From Cobetia sp. cqz5-12 (GTDB lineage: Bacteria > Pseudomonadota > Gammaproteobacteria > Pseudomonadales > Halomonadaceae), in assembly GCF_016495405.1 (NCBI RefSeq), contig NZ_CP044522.1, forward strand, positions 372,001 through 436,000: a stretch of DNA of 64,000 bases, in the 5' to 3' direction. The translations under genes and the position numbers were made by a program. The notes under the pieces were generated by a model, which did no database searches, had not been told where the DNA came from, and saw only the letters and a list, made by a program, of their open reading frames with translations. Shown here in pieces: positions 40,597 through 48,499 of this stretch. Numbering within the stretch: position 1 is the first letter of the stretch; each line of letters begins with the position of its first letter.

Positions 40597-41220
40597 ATGG
40601 GACAGTTCTTCCAGATTCACCCTGAAAATCCTCAGAAACGCCTGATCGACCAGGCCGTCGCCATCATCCAGCAGGGGGGCGTGATTGCCTATCCGACCGA
40701 CTCCGGCTACGCGCTGGGCTGTCATCTGGGTGAGAAGAAGGCCATCGAGCGCATCAAGCGCCTGCGTCAGCTGGACGACAAGCACAACTTCACCCTGGTG
40801 TGTTCTGACCTCTCGGAAATCGGCACCTACGCCAAGGTCGACAACGCCATCTTTCGTCTGCTCAAGAGTCACACGCCGGGCGCCTATACCTTCATCCTGC
40901 AGGCGACTTCCGAAGTGCCGCGTCTGCTGCTGCACCCCAAGCGTCGCTCCATCGGCGTGCGGGTGCCGGACCACGCCATCACCCACGCCCTGCTGGAAAC
41001 CCATCGCGAACCGCTGATGAGCGTGACGCTGATTCCGCCGGGTGAGGAGTTGCCGATGACGGACGCCGAAGAGATTCGCGAACGCTTCGGACACGCGCTG
41101 GATCTGGTCATCGATGGCGGCGCCTGCAGCTTCGAGACCACCAGTGTGGTGGACCTGCGCGAGCTGCCGCCGGTGATCGTGCGTGAAGGGCGCGGCGATA
41201 TCTCGAGCTTCACGGAGTGA
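40597..41220 (+). CDS. yciO: Sua5/YciO/YrdC-family protein YciO
   Basis: 207 residues. The YrdC fold shows Gly-Gly-Val-Ile-Ala-Tyr-Pro-Thr-Asp-Ser-Gly-Tyr-Ala-Leu-Gly, Lys-Arg-Leu-Arg-Gln-Leu-Asp-Asp-Lys-His and Pro-Gly-Ala-Tyr-Thr-Phe-Ile-Leu. These variations (Asp-Ser-Gly-Tyr) mark YciO rather than TsaC. The relation to threonylcarbamoyl-AMP synthesis is weak or uncertain. The ATG at 40597 follows AAGGAG. Probably co-transcribed with rnm (66-bp gap). Confidence 0.93.
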   Translation: MGQFFQIHPENPQKRLIDQAVAIIQQGGVIAYPTDSGYALGCHLGEKKAIERIKRLRQLDDKHNFTLVCSDLSEIGTYAKVDNAIFRLLKSHTPGAYTFILQATSEVPRLLLHPKRRSIGVRVPDHAITHALLETHREPLMSVTLIPPGEELPMTDAEEIRERFGHALDLVIDGGACSFETTSVVDLRELPPVIVREGRGDISSFTE

Positions 41221-41274
41221 TCGCGACAGCGTAGCGCTTCACGGCGCTGGCTGACATCGCCTTGCCACACGAAG

Positions 41275-41305
41275 ACGCCCCCGGACCTTGCGGTCGCGGG
41301 GGCGT
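41275..41305 (+). terminator. Terminator after yciO
   Basis: 9-bp stem ACGCCCCCG / CGGGGGCGT whose loop itself holds a GACC/GGTC helix. It is followed by TTGTCATTT. Confidence 0.7.
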
Positions 41306-41368
41306 TGTCATTTCTGAGGCATTGTCATTTCCGAGGCGTTGTCGTGGGCTGAGTGACACTCGGCTTCA

Positions 41369-42442
41369 TCAGCTGCGGTCGCGGTCGGGGGAGTCGTCGC
41401 CTGGGGAGGCGGTTTCCTCCTTCGCTGGCGGCTCGGTGTCGGGCTCTGGTCCAGATCCAGGTTCGGGGTCTGAGTCTGTCTCAGGCTCAGGTTCCGGTTC
41501 CGGTTCCGGCTCCGGTTCCGGCTCGCGTGGGTCGCGGGTGTCCTCATCCAGCCAGGTGCCGCAGAACTTGCAGTACTTGGCGTTGCGGTCATGGCCTTCA
41601 CGCCCACAGCCCGGGCAGGCTTCGTCGCTGGTCTGCTGCATGCGCAGGCCGTTGAGGACCTCGGCCGAGAACACCCCGGTGGGCACGGCGAGAATCGAGT
41701 AGCCGAGAATCATCATCAGCGCCGAGATGAATTGCCCCAGCGGCGTAATGGGCGCGATGTCGCCATAGCCCACCGTCGTCAGCGTCACCACGCCCCAATA
41801 AAGCGCCTTGGGGATGGAGGTGAAACCGGCCTCTGGCGGCTCGATCAGATAGATCAGGGCGCCGAACACCGTGACGATGCTGAGCACGGTGATGAAGAAC
41901 AGCAGGATCTTGCGCCGACTGCGCGTCATGGCCTCGACCAGCATGCGGCCCTCGCCGACGAAGGCCATCAGGCGCAACACGCGGAACAGGCGCAGCACAC
42001 GCAGTACGCGTACCACCAGCAAGGCTTGGGCGCCCGGTATCAGCAGCGACAGCCAGGTGGGGGCGATCGACAGCAGGTCGAGCACGCCGTAGAAACCCTT
42101 CGCCCAGGTGCCGGGATGCTTCAGGCAGTAGAGGCGGACGGCGTATTCCAGCGTGAAGATGATCGTGAAGCCCCACTCCATGATGCGGAACAGTTCGCCG
42201 TATTGCGCATTCAGCGAGGGGACGCTGTCGAGCATCACCACGGCGACACTGGCGAAGATCATCAGGATCAGGCCGATGTCGAAGGCCTTGGCCGCCTTGG
42301 TGTCGGATTCGAAGATCCAATGGAACAGTCGCGCGCGCAGTCGACCTGTCGCGGGCTCGTAGTCGCTGGGGTGCGAGGGGGCCGCTGGGGGGCTTTGCGG
42401 AGTGCTGCCATATTCATTGGCAGGGCCCTGGCGTTCAGGCAT
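41369..42442 (-). CDS. Voltage-gated potassium channel with zinc-ribbon tail
   Basis: 357 residues. Six transmembrane segments (about 55-275) include an S4-like helix with regularly spaced Arg (Arg-Val-Leu-Arg-Val-Leu-Arg-Leu-Phe-Arg-Val-Leu-Arg) and the K+ selectivity filter Thr-Val-Gly-Tyr-Gly-Asp before S6. After S6 comes a short zinc-ribbon (Cys-Pro-Gly-Cys-Gly ... Cys-Lys-Phe-Cys-Gly, about 280-305). An acidic tail of about 50 residues made largely of Glu-Pro repeats closes the protein. The ATG has AAGGAA 8 nt before it. A single-gene unit; physiological role probably K+ efflux or membrane-potential control. Confidence 0.92.
   Translation of the reverse strand: MPERQGPANEYGSTPQSPPAAPSHPSDYEPATGRLRARLFHWIFESDTKAAKAFDIGLILMIFASVAVVMLDSVPSLNAQYGELFRIMEWGFTIIFTLEYAVRLYCLKHPGTWAKGFYGVLDLLSIAPTWLSLLIPGAQALLVVRVLRVLRLFRVLRLMAFVGEGRMLVEAMTRSRRKILLFFITVLSIVTVFGALIYLIEPPEAGFTSIPKALYWGVVTLTTVGYGDIAPITPLGQFISALMMILGYSILAVPTGVFSAEVLNGLRMQQTSDEACPGCGREGHDRNAKYCKFCGTWLDEDTRDPREPEPEPEPEPEPEPETDSDPEPGSGPEPDTEPPAKEETASPGDDSPDRDRS
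41490..41525 (-). repeat. Hexanucleotide repeat coding for the Glu-Pro tail
   Basis: Six consecutive 6-bp units (GGTTCC with GGCTCC/GGCTCG variants) lie inside the channel gene and encode alternating Glu-Pro. Slippage would change the tail in two-residue steps without breaking the frame. Confidence 0.8.
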
Positions 42443-42593
42443 GCAGGCTTCCTTGACGGGCGTGACGACGCCGGATGTATGTCAGGGCGTATCGGGGATG
42501 TCTCAGTGTGTGACCTTCAGTGACTGCCCGGCCGTTGTCCATCAGTCAGTGGTCTAGCGCCTGGCAGCTGGGCAGTCAGTGTCGTGCTGAGGT

Positions 42594-43604
42594 TCAGCTG
42601 CGCAGTGTCGCGAGCAGTGACAGGCTGTGCTGGCCGAAGTCGCGAGTCGCCCAGTCCTGTGAAGCGTCGCCGTCGCTGCTTTCCAGCGCCTCGACCAGCG
42701 CCACCGCATGGATATGGCCGGGATGCTGACAGGCGGCCAGCCGTGTTGCGAGCGCCGACAGGGCGGCCAGCGCATGCGCGTGCCACTTGAGGTCGTCTTT
42801 CGCCTGACGGTCGGCGTGGGCATCGAGTGCATCGATGGCGGCGGACAGCAGCGCGCCCGGGTCAGCGGTATCCAGCGTCTTCTCATGCCATTCGCCATCC
42901 CGCAGCGCCGCGCCGCGCTTGGCCTTGCTGGCATCTGCCGGACGCAGTGCCAGGCGGCTGGCCAGTGAATCCGCCAGCTGCCAGAGCACGCCTTCTCTCA
43001 CCTCGGGGGCGAGTTCTTCGCCGCCGGTCAGCTCGAGCTCGATCTCCTGGATGGCCACTTCGCGACCACCGGCCTTCACCGCGCCCAGGTCCAGCGCCAG
43101 CTCGACGCCGACGGTGACCTGCTCATCGCTCAGATTCTCGTCGCTAGATGTCGCCGTGACGTCGAGCTGCCAGGCATGGCGCTCGAAATCGGTGCTGAAA
43201 CTGGGCGCGAGCGCATTCAGCAGCTGCTCGCGGGCGCCGTCTTCCAGTGCCTGCAAGGGCGGCAGGCCCCGCAGGCCGTCGAGGTCGAGGCCGGTCTGGC
43301 CCTCTGGCAGCTCCCACTCCCATTCGCCGCGAGAATGCAGCCCGCCATGGCTCTCGCCGCTGGTCTTGAGCGTCTGGCGCAGGGCGCCCGTGCTGTCGGC
43401 GTCCTCACCGCTCTGGCGCAGACGCAGCGCCATGCGCGCGCGCTCCAGCGCATGCTCGGGGGTGTCGAAGTAGGTGTTGGCCAGCCAGCGCCGCCTAGGG
43501 GTGACCGTTGCCAGCTCTGCAATGCTCGTCAGTGTTTCCAGAATGGCGTCGCGATCAATGACGGGTTGAGACAGTGCCAGTTTGAGTTCGATTTCCTGCG
43601 CCAT
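42594..43604 (-). CDS. CYTH-domain protein (inorganic triphosphatase-like)
   Basis: 336 residues. The N-terminus Glu-Ile-Glu-Leu-Lys is the ExExK motif of CYTH triphosphate tunnel enzymes. The following Tyr-Phe-Asp-Thr-Pro, Leu-Arg-Leu-Arg and Gln-Thr-Leu-Lys segments, and Glu-Ile-Glu-Leu-Glu near 180, are the other tunnel strands. The C-terminal 130 residues are helical but lack a recognisable CHAD domain, unlike E. coli YgiF. The substrate is likely tripolyphosphate or a related compound. The ATG at 43604 has GGGAGTG before it. A PHO-box-like array lies 207 bp upstream in the matching orientation. Confidence 0.85.
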   Translation of the reverse strand: MAQEIELKLALSQPVIDRDAILETLTSIAELATVTPRRRWLANTYFDTPEHALERARMALRLRQSGEDADSTGALRQTLKTSGESHGGLHSRGEWEWELPEGQTGLDLDGLRGLPPLQALEDGAREQLLNALAPSFSTDFERHAWQLDVTATSSDENLSDEQVTVGVELALDLGAVKAGGREVAIQEIELELTGGEELAPEVREGVLWQLADSLASRLALRPADASKAKRGAALRDGEWHEKTLDTADPGALLSAAIDALDAHADRQAKDDLKWHAHALAALSALATRLAACQHPGHIHAVALVEALESSDGDASQDWATRDFGQHSLSLLATLRS

Positions 43605-43810
43605 GATGGGCACTCCCTGTACAGATGAAAGAAGACGGATGCTGACGGATGAGGATGACAGTGGCGCCAGGACCGCAGAGCCTTCGGCAAGCGTGGTGCA
43701 TGGTGGTGAAGGCCCATGTGTCTCATGCTCGCGCCTGGCCTGCGGCAAGGCAAGCACGGGGAGTGGCAAGGGCATGGTGAGCGTCGGCTTGTTGGTGTGA
43801 TCACACTTGT

Positions 43811-43839
43811 GTGACAGCATGATGACATTGCGGTGACAG
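43811..43839 (-). promoter_or_regulatory. Triple PHO-box-like repeat
   Basis: On the minus strand three 7-mers CTGTCAC, ATGTCAT, CTGTCAC follow each other with exactly 4 bp between them. This is the architecture of PhoB sites (consensus CTGTCAT repeats at 11-bp period). It is oriented towards the CYTH gene but sits between it and the DUF47-pit operon, so either could be controlled. Confidence 0.7.
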
Positions 43840-44037
43840 CGATTGCCTGACGTCACGTCCTTGGTTATATTACGATCAGTGGATCAAGCCAGCGACCACG
43901 GGTCCTGCTGCTACATGACAATCTCTCCTCTGGAATCCTTCGTGTTCCCCCGAACTGCCGCTGTTGTTGCGTAAACTACAACAGCATGGCGGTATCATGA
44001 CGTTACGATGAAAGTTATGTGATCGTCACAAAGGCTT

Positions 44038-44046
44038 TGCTACACT
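44038..44046 (+). promoter_or_regulatory. Extended -10 promoter of the DUF47-pit operon
   Basis: TGCTACACT (TG-n-TACACT) 33 bp before the ATG. The -35 zone carries the inverted repeat TGTGATCGTCACA rather than a good TTGACA, which would suit control by a bound regulator. Confidence 0.45.
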
Positions 44047-44078
44047 CCGCGCGTCAATCCTTAACGCCGACGGCCACT

Positions 44079-44759
44079 ATGGTAACGACCAACCCTTTCT
44101 CTTCGATGTTCGGGCGCTCGCCTTTCAAGGCGCTGCACACCCACATCATCAAGACCGACGAGTGCGCCCAGCACTTGCTGACCTTCTTCGACGCCTGCGA
44201 GCAGGGTGATTGGGAGCAGGCAGCCAGCATTCGCAAGACTATCAGCAGGCTGGAGCGTGAAGCGGACGAGTTGAAGACGCAGCTGCGTCTCAACCTGCCC
44301 AACTCGCTGTTCCTGCCGGTCTCGCGCTCCGACCTTCTCGAGCTGATCCATGTCCAGGATTCCATCGCGAATGTCACCAAGGACATCGCCGGGATCATGC
44401 TGGGTCGTCATATGCAGATACCCGCCGCACTGGTGCCCGCCATGCGTGAGTATCTCAAGACTGCGGTCGAATCGGTCTGCCAGGCGCGTCGTGCGTTGGG
44501 TGAACTGGAAGACCTCGTCGAGTCCGGTTTCGGGCGCAACATGAGCGAGCTGGTCGACAAGCTGATCAACGAGCTGCATGAGCTCGAGAAGCAGTCCGAC
44601 GAACAGCAGATCGCCATCCGCCAGACCCTGTTCTCGCTGGAAGCCAGTCTCCCGCCCGTCGATGTGATCTTCCTCTACAAGATCATCGATTGGGTCGGCG
44701 ATGTGGCTGACCAAGCGGAAAAGGTCGGTACCCGACTGCAGATCCTGATGGCGCGCTGA
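44079..44759 (+). CDS. DUF47/TIGR00153 PhoU-like protein
   Basis: 226 residues, all-helical, with the start Asn-Pro-Phe-Ser-Ser-Met-Phe-Gly-Arg-Ser-Pro and the segments Glu-Ala-Asp-Glu-Leu-Lys and Ile-His-Val-Gln-Asp-Ser-Ile-Ala of the TIGR00153 family. These PhoU-related proteins are encoded directly before Pit phosphate transporters and are thought to regulate them. The pit gene follows after 40 bp. No signal peptide, so cytoplasmic. Confidence 0.92.
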   Translation: MVTTNPFSSMFGRSPFKALHTHIIKTDECAQHLLTFFDACEQGDWEQAASIRKTISRLEREADELKTQLRLNLPNSLFLPVSRSDLLELIHVQDSIANVTKDIAGIMLGRHMQIPAALVPAMREYLKTAVESVCQARRALGELEDLVESGFGRNMSELVDKLINELHELEKQSDEQQIAIRQTLFSLEASLPPVDVIFLYKIIDWVGDVADQAEKVGTRLQILMAR

Positions 44760-44799
44760 GCGCCATCAGGACGTCCTGCCATCTGTCCAAGAGTCTTCT

Positions 44800-46083
44800 A
44801 TGTCCATCATTGCTCAATACGGCGATGTGCTCGTCATTCTTGCCTGCCTGTTCGGCTTCTTCATGGCATGGGGTGTGGGTGCGAATGACGTTGCCAATGC
44901 CATGGGAACCTCGGTAGGTTCCAAGGCGATCACCATCAAGCAGGCGATCATCATCGCCGTGATCTTCGAATTCCTCGGTGCCTGGCTTGCCGGTGGTGAG
45001 GTGACTGACACCATCCGCAAGGGCATCATCGACCCTTCACTGCTGATCGAGAATCCGCAGTTCCTGGTCTACGGCATGCTGGCCTCACTGCTGGCCGCCG
45101 GTATCTGGCTGCTGATCGCTTCCATGAAGGGCTGGCCGGTCTCGACCACCCACTCCATCGTCGGCGCCATCGTCGGCTTCTCCGCTGCGGGGCTGGGCGT
45201 GGACGCCGTCGAGTGGTCCAAGGTCGGTCAGATCGCAGCCTCCTGGCTGGTCTCGCCGCTGCTGGCGGGCTCCATCGCCTTCGTGCTGTTCAAGTCCGTG
45301 CAGACGCTGATCTTCGACAACGAAGACCCGTTCGCGGCCGCCAAGCGCTACGTGCCGATGTACATGTTCCTGGTCGGTTTCATCATCTCGATGGTGACCA
45401 TGGTCAAGGGCCTCAAGCATGTCGGCCTGCACCTGAGCTTCGAATCCAGCCTGCTGCTGGCCGTCGTCATCGGCGCCATCGTGATGGGTATCGGCGTGTT
45501 GATGGAGCGCAAGGTCGCGCGTTCACGTCTCAAGGAGAAGAATCGCGCCACCGGTGACGACTTCGACTTCAGCGGCGTCGAGAAGGTCTTCGGCCTGCTG
45601 ATGATGTTCACCGCCTGTGCGATGGCCTTTGCCCACGGCTCCAACGACGTGGCCAATGCGGTCGGTCCGCTGGCGGCCATCATCAGCGTCGTCGACTCTG
45701 CCGGTCAGATCGGCGCCAAGGCGAGCATGCCGTGGTGGGTGCTGGTACTGGGCGGCGGCGGTATCGTCTTCGGTCTGGTCACCTATGGTCGCCGCGTCAT
45801 CGCCACCGTCGGTACCGGCATCACTGAGCTGACGCCGTCACGCGGCTTCGCGGCCACCCTGGCGGCGGCCTCCACCGTGGTGCTGGCCTCCGGCACCGGC
45901 CTGCCGATCTCCACCACCCACACCCTCGTCGGTGCGGTGCTGGGGGTAGGTCTGGCACGCGGCATGGCAGCGCTCAACCTGCGTGTCATCGGCACCATCG
46001 TGATGTCCTGGCTGATCACTCTGCCGGCCGGCGCGATCCTGTCGATTCTGTTCTTCTTCATGTTCAAGGGCATGTTCGGCTAA
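44800..46083 (+). CDS. pitA: Low-affinity inorganic phosphate transporter Pit
   Basis: 427 residues with about ten transmembrane helices. The two PHO4 signature repeats are clear: Gly-Ala-Asn-Asp-Val-Ala-Asn-Ala near residue 23 and Gly-Ser-Asn-Asp-Val-Ala-Asn-Ala near 282. Each is followed later by a Ser-Thr-Thr-His motif. It imports metal-phosphate with protons (or sodium). At 427 residues it is shorter than E. coli PitA (499), which has a longer central loop. Second gene of the DUF47-pit unit; followed by a terminator. Confidence 0.94.
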   Translation: MSIIAQYGDVLVILACLFGFFMAWGVGANDVANAMGTSVGSKAITIKQAIIIAVIFEFLGAWLAGGEVTDTIRKGIIDPSLLIENPQFLVYGMLASLLAAGIWLLIASMKGWPVSTTHSIVGAIVGFSAAGLGVDAVEWSKVGQIAASWLVSPLLAGSIAFVLFKSVQTLIFDNEDPFAAAKRYVPMYMFLVGFIISMVTMVKGLKHVGLHLSFESSLLLAVVIGAIVMGIGVLMERKVARSRLKEKNRATGDDFDFSGVEKVFGLLMMFTACAMAFAHGSNDVANAVGPLAAIISVVDSAGQIGAKASMPWWVLVLGGGGIVFGLVTYGRRVIATVGTGITELTPSRGFAATLAAASTVVLASGTGLPISTTHTLVGAVLGVGLARGMAALNLRVIGTIVMSWLITLPAGAILSILFFFMFKGMFG

Positions 46084-46150
46084 GCCGACGCATGGTTCAG
46101 AGCCTGAGCCTTGGCTCGAGCAGACGCTCTGCATGAGATGAACGGAAAAA

Positions 46151-46182
46151 CGAGAAAGGCGACCTTCGGGTCGCCTTTCTCG
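46151..46182 (+). terminator. Terminator of the pit operon
   Basis: Perfect 14-bp stem CGAGAAAGGCGACC and complement with TTCG tetraloop; the 3' arm contains CTTTCT. Confidence 0.8.
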
Positions 46183-46249
46183 TGTCTGACACATGGATGT
46201 CAGGGGGGCACCGCTCGCCGTGCAGGCTGCGGCGCTGATATGATGATTC

Positions 46250-47611
46250 ATGGGCATGCCTGACATGCCATTTTCCCTCTCTCCTGCCCGGAGCTGGCTC
46301 TTGAACACGCGTTTCCCCTTCGCGGACTGGTTTCGCAACTCCTCTCCCTATATCAATGCCCATCGCGGCCGTACCTTCGTCATTCTGATCGAGGGCGATG
46401 CCCTGTCCTCGTCACGACGAACGCAGTTGATACAGGATCTGGCGTTGCTGCATACCCTCGGCGTGAAGCTGGTGGTGGTGTTCGGGGTGCGCCCGCAGGT
46501 GGCCGAGGCGTTGCAGGCTGCCGGTGTCGAGGCGGACCGTCATCAGGGCCGCTGGGTGGTGACGCGCGAGATTCTCGGCCATCTGGAGCAGCAGGTCGCC
46601 ACGCTGCGCCTGCGCCTTGAGGCCAGTCTGTCCCAGGGACTGCCCAATACGCCGCTGCATGGCGTGGAGCTTTCCGCCGTCTCCGGCAATCTGGTGATGG
46701 CCAAGCCGCTGGGCGTGCGTCATGGCGTCGACTTCCTGCATGGCGGTGAGGTGCGTCGCGTGCGCAGCGAGGCGATCCAGGGGCTGCTCTCGCAGCAGGC
46801 CATCGTCGTGCTGCCGCCGCTGGGCTATTCCAGCACCGGTGAGGTGTTCGATCTGGACGCCGCTGAGGTCGCCGAACACGCCGCCGTGGCGCTGGCCGCT
46901 GACAAGCTGATCCTGCTTGGCGAAGGGGAGGGCCTGTTCGGCGAAGACGGCGAGCTGCTGCGTCAGCTCAATCCGGAGGAGGCTGCGCTGATGGCGCCGC
47001 CCCGCGATGACGACAGCGAGCTGTCGCGCCATCTGGCCGCTGCCTGTGGCGCCGCACGGCGTGGCGTCGGGCGCACTCACCTGTTGAGCTGGCGCGACCG
47101 TGACGCCCTGCTGGGTGAGTTGTTCACCCGTGACGGTATCGGCACCATGATCACGCGTCAGGGCTACGAGCAGCTGCGCAAGGCGCGGCTCGAGGATGTC
47201 GGTGGCCTGCTGGCGCTGCTGGGGCCGCTGGAGCAGCGTGGCATCCTGGTGGCCCGCTCGCGGGAGCGCCTCGAACATGAGATCGACGACTATGTGGTGC
47301 TGGAGCGCGATGGCATGGTCATCGGGTGCGCGGCGCTGCATCTCAGCCGTGACGCCGCCATGGGCGAACTGGCCTGCGTGGCCGTGCATGATGATTATCG
47401 CCGCGGACAGCGCGGCGAGCAGCTGCTGGCCGAGATCGAGCTGCGCGCGCGTCGCGCTGGCGTCGAGCGTCTGTATGCGCTGACGACCCACACCGTTCAC
47501 TGGTTCATCGAGCACGGTTTCGTGTCGGCTGGCCTGCAAGACCTGCCGCCCATGCGTCGTGAGGCCTACAACTCGGCGCGCAACTCCAAGGTATTGCTCA
47601 AGTCGCTCTAG
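46250..47611 (+). CDS. argA: N-acetylglutamate synthase ArgA
   Basis: 453 residues. First step of arginine synthesis: acetyl-CoA + glutamate. The N-terminal amino-acid-kinase-like domain (about 30-300; Ser-Pro-Tyr-Ile-Asn-Ala-His-Arg-Gly-Arg-Thr-Phe-Val) is followed by a GNAT acetyltransferase domain (about 310-453) with Ala-Cys-Val-Ala-Val and Arg-Arg-Gly-Gln-Arg-Gly-Glu. Very close in layout to E. coli ArgA (443). The start is uncertain: the ATG at 46250 has no ribosome site, whereas a TTG at 46301 has CGGAG about 8 nt upstream and begins nearer the conserved region. Confidence 0.95.
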   Translation: MGMPDMPFSLSPARSWLLNTRFPFADWFRNSSPYINAHRGRTFVILIEGDALSSSRRTQLIQDLALLHTLGVKLVVVFGVRPQVAEALQAAGVEADRHQGRWVVTREILGHLEQQVATLRLRLEASLSQGLPNTPLHGVELSAVSGNLVMAKPLGVRHGVDFLHGGEVRRVRSEAIQGLLSQQAIVVLPPLGYSSTGEVFDLDAAEVAEHAAVALAADKLILLGEGEGLFGEDGELLRQLNPEEAALMAPPRDDDSELSRHLAAACGAARRGVGRTHLLSWRDRDALLGELFTRDGIGTMITRQGYEQLRKARLEDVGGLLALLGPLEQRGILVARSRERLEHEIDDYVVLERDGMVIGCAALHLSRDAAMGELACVAVHDDYRRGQRGEQLLAEIELRARRAGVERLYALTTHTVHWFIEHGFVSAGLQDLPPMRREAYNSARNSKVLLKSL

Positions 47612-47647
47612 TCACACCTCGCTTGCCTGCCAGTGTGAATCGCTCAG

Positions 47648-47697
47648 AGAACACTCGCTGATGACCCCCACGATAAGGGCAGATCAGCGGGTGTTCT
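47648..47697 (+). terminator. Hairpin after argA
   Basis: 15-bp stem AGAACACTCGCTGAT / ATCAGCGGGTGTTCT with a single G-T wobble and a 20-nt loop, 36 bp after the argA stop. No T run follows, so termination may need Rho. Confidence 0.5.
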
Positions 47698-47736
47698 TGC
47701 GTAGGTGTCGCAGTTTCCCCTCACCCCTTGCGGAGT

Positions 47737-47754
47737 TGTCTTGCAAAGGAGACG
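47737..47754. promoter_or_regulatory. GlrR-like binding site
   Basis: TGTC-N10-GACG matches 7 of 8 fixed positions of TGTC-N10-GACA, the GlrR target known from enterobacterial glmY. Weaker copies (6 of 8) may lie at 47802-47819 (TGTT-N10-GACG) and 47843-47860 (TGTG-N10-GGCA). All are upstream of the sigma54 promoter. Confidence 0.5.
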
Positions 47755-47757
47755 TTT

Positions 47758-47770
47758 CAAGGTATTGATT
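47758..47770 (-). promoter_or_regulatory. IHF binding site
   Basis: The minus strand reads AATCAATACCTTG, a complete match to the IHF consensus WATCAANNNNTTR. It lies in an AT-rich stretch between the GlrR-like site and the sigma54 promoter, where DNA bending would be needed. Confidence 0.6.
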
Positions 47771-47927
47771 TTAAAACGGAAAACAGCATGACTCGTATAT
47801 GTGTTGGCAAATCGCGACGAATCGGCCAGTAAAACATGACGCTGTGTGCCGTCCGGGGCAACATTGGCATGTAAGTCGCCGTGTTCTATATTTCAAGTCA
47901 TTGTTTTGTAAAGTATTTTCGTGTTTA

Positions 47928-47943
47928 TGGCACGCCTTTGGCA
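47928..47943 (+). promoter_or_regulatory. Sigma54 (-24/-12) promoter
   Basis: TGGCACGCCTTTGGCA fits TGGCACG-N4-TTGCW at all but one position, with the -24 GG and -12 GC elements at the required spacing. The expected start is near 47953. No gene begins for 700 bp, so the product is probably a non-coding RNA. Confidence 0.75.
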
Positions 47944-48314
47944 ATAGGTACCGTGAGCAAGAGATATGCGGTGCATCATCGGCCCTTTCTCTGGCCTTCC
48001 AGCGATGACGGTACTCACTACCCTGTGCGCTCCGTGATCGCTGACAGGCCAAGCGTCTGCTCCACGCGATGTGTGACTTCAGGTTGCGATGAGACAGGTA
48101 CGGCCCCTGGTGGGCATGGACAGTATCTTGAGGGCAAGGACGCCCGGGCAAGGATGCCCGAAACCGATGCGGTAGCCGGAGAGATTGGCTGCCGTCATCC
48201 CCGAATTGACGATCGAGGCGGGCAAGTCGGCAAGCCATCCGACTCGATCATCCACATTGCGATGTGTTGCCCCCTGCTTCACATCCGATAGGGAGCGCGG
48301 ACGCTGTCCGGCGT

Positions 48315-48359
48315 GAACGTCAACTGACCTGGAACGACCACCAGGTGACGTTCTTTTCT
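48315..48359 (+). terminator. Nested hairpin with T stretch (possible small RNA end)
   Basis: Outer helix GAACGTCA / TGACGTTC and inner helix CCTGG / CCAGG, followed by TTTTCTC. Confidence 0.5.
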
Positions 48360-48361
48360 CC

Positions 48362-48394
48362 CGGGCCTGACAGGCAGACCACCTGTCAGGCCCG
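48362..48394 (+). other. Perfect 13-bp hairpin
   Basis: CGGGCCTGACAGG and its exact complement with a CAGACCA loop. Part of the run of four hairpins before glrK. Confidence 0.6.
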
Positions 48395-48397
48395 CCA

Positions 48398-48443
48398 ATC
48401 ACGTGGTGCCTCTGGTCTCCAGGTACCAGAGGCACCACGTGAT
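48398..48443 (+). other. Perfect 19-bp hairpin
   Basis: ATCACGTGGTGCCTCTGGT and its exact complement with an 8-nt loop. Strong enough to be seen as a distinct RNA or DNA structure; no T run. Confidence 0.65.
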
Positions 48444-48472
48444 GACTGACCCTTCAGTTCCCTGCGTACTTG

Positions 48473-48499
48473 GGGCCGGCTATGCCGGCCCTCTTTTTT
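48473..48499 (+). terminator. Rho-independent terminator before glrK
   Basis: Perfect 8-bp stem GGGCCGGC / GCCGGCCC with TAT loop, followed by TCTTTTTTT. It ends whatever is transcribed from the region after argA. Confidence 0.88.

Larger units (their letters stand above)
43605..44078. other. Divergent regulatory region between the CYTH and phosphate-uptake genes
   Basis: 474 bp without a gene. It contains the PHO-box-like array, a 12-bp palindrome GTGTGATCACAC (43795-43806), a second inverted repeat TGTGATCGTCACA (44018-44030) and the extended -10 promoter of the DUF47 gene. Confidence 0.5.

Noticed and set aside
47881..48291. 136-codon open frame in the argA-glrK spacer
   Set aside because: No ribosome binding site, no domain, Cys/Arg/His-rich, and it overlaps the predicted RNA structures and the sigma54 promoter.
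48315..48499. Integron attC sites
   Set aside because: No integrase, no cassette genes and no visible attC core motifs; terminator and RNA structure explain the hairpins better.
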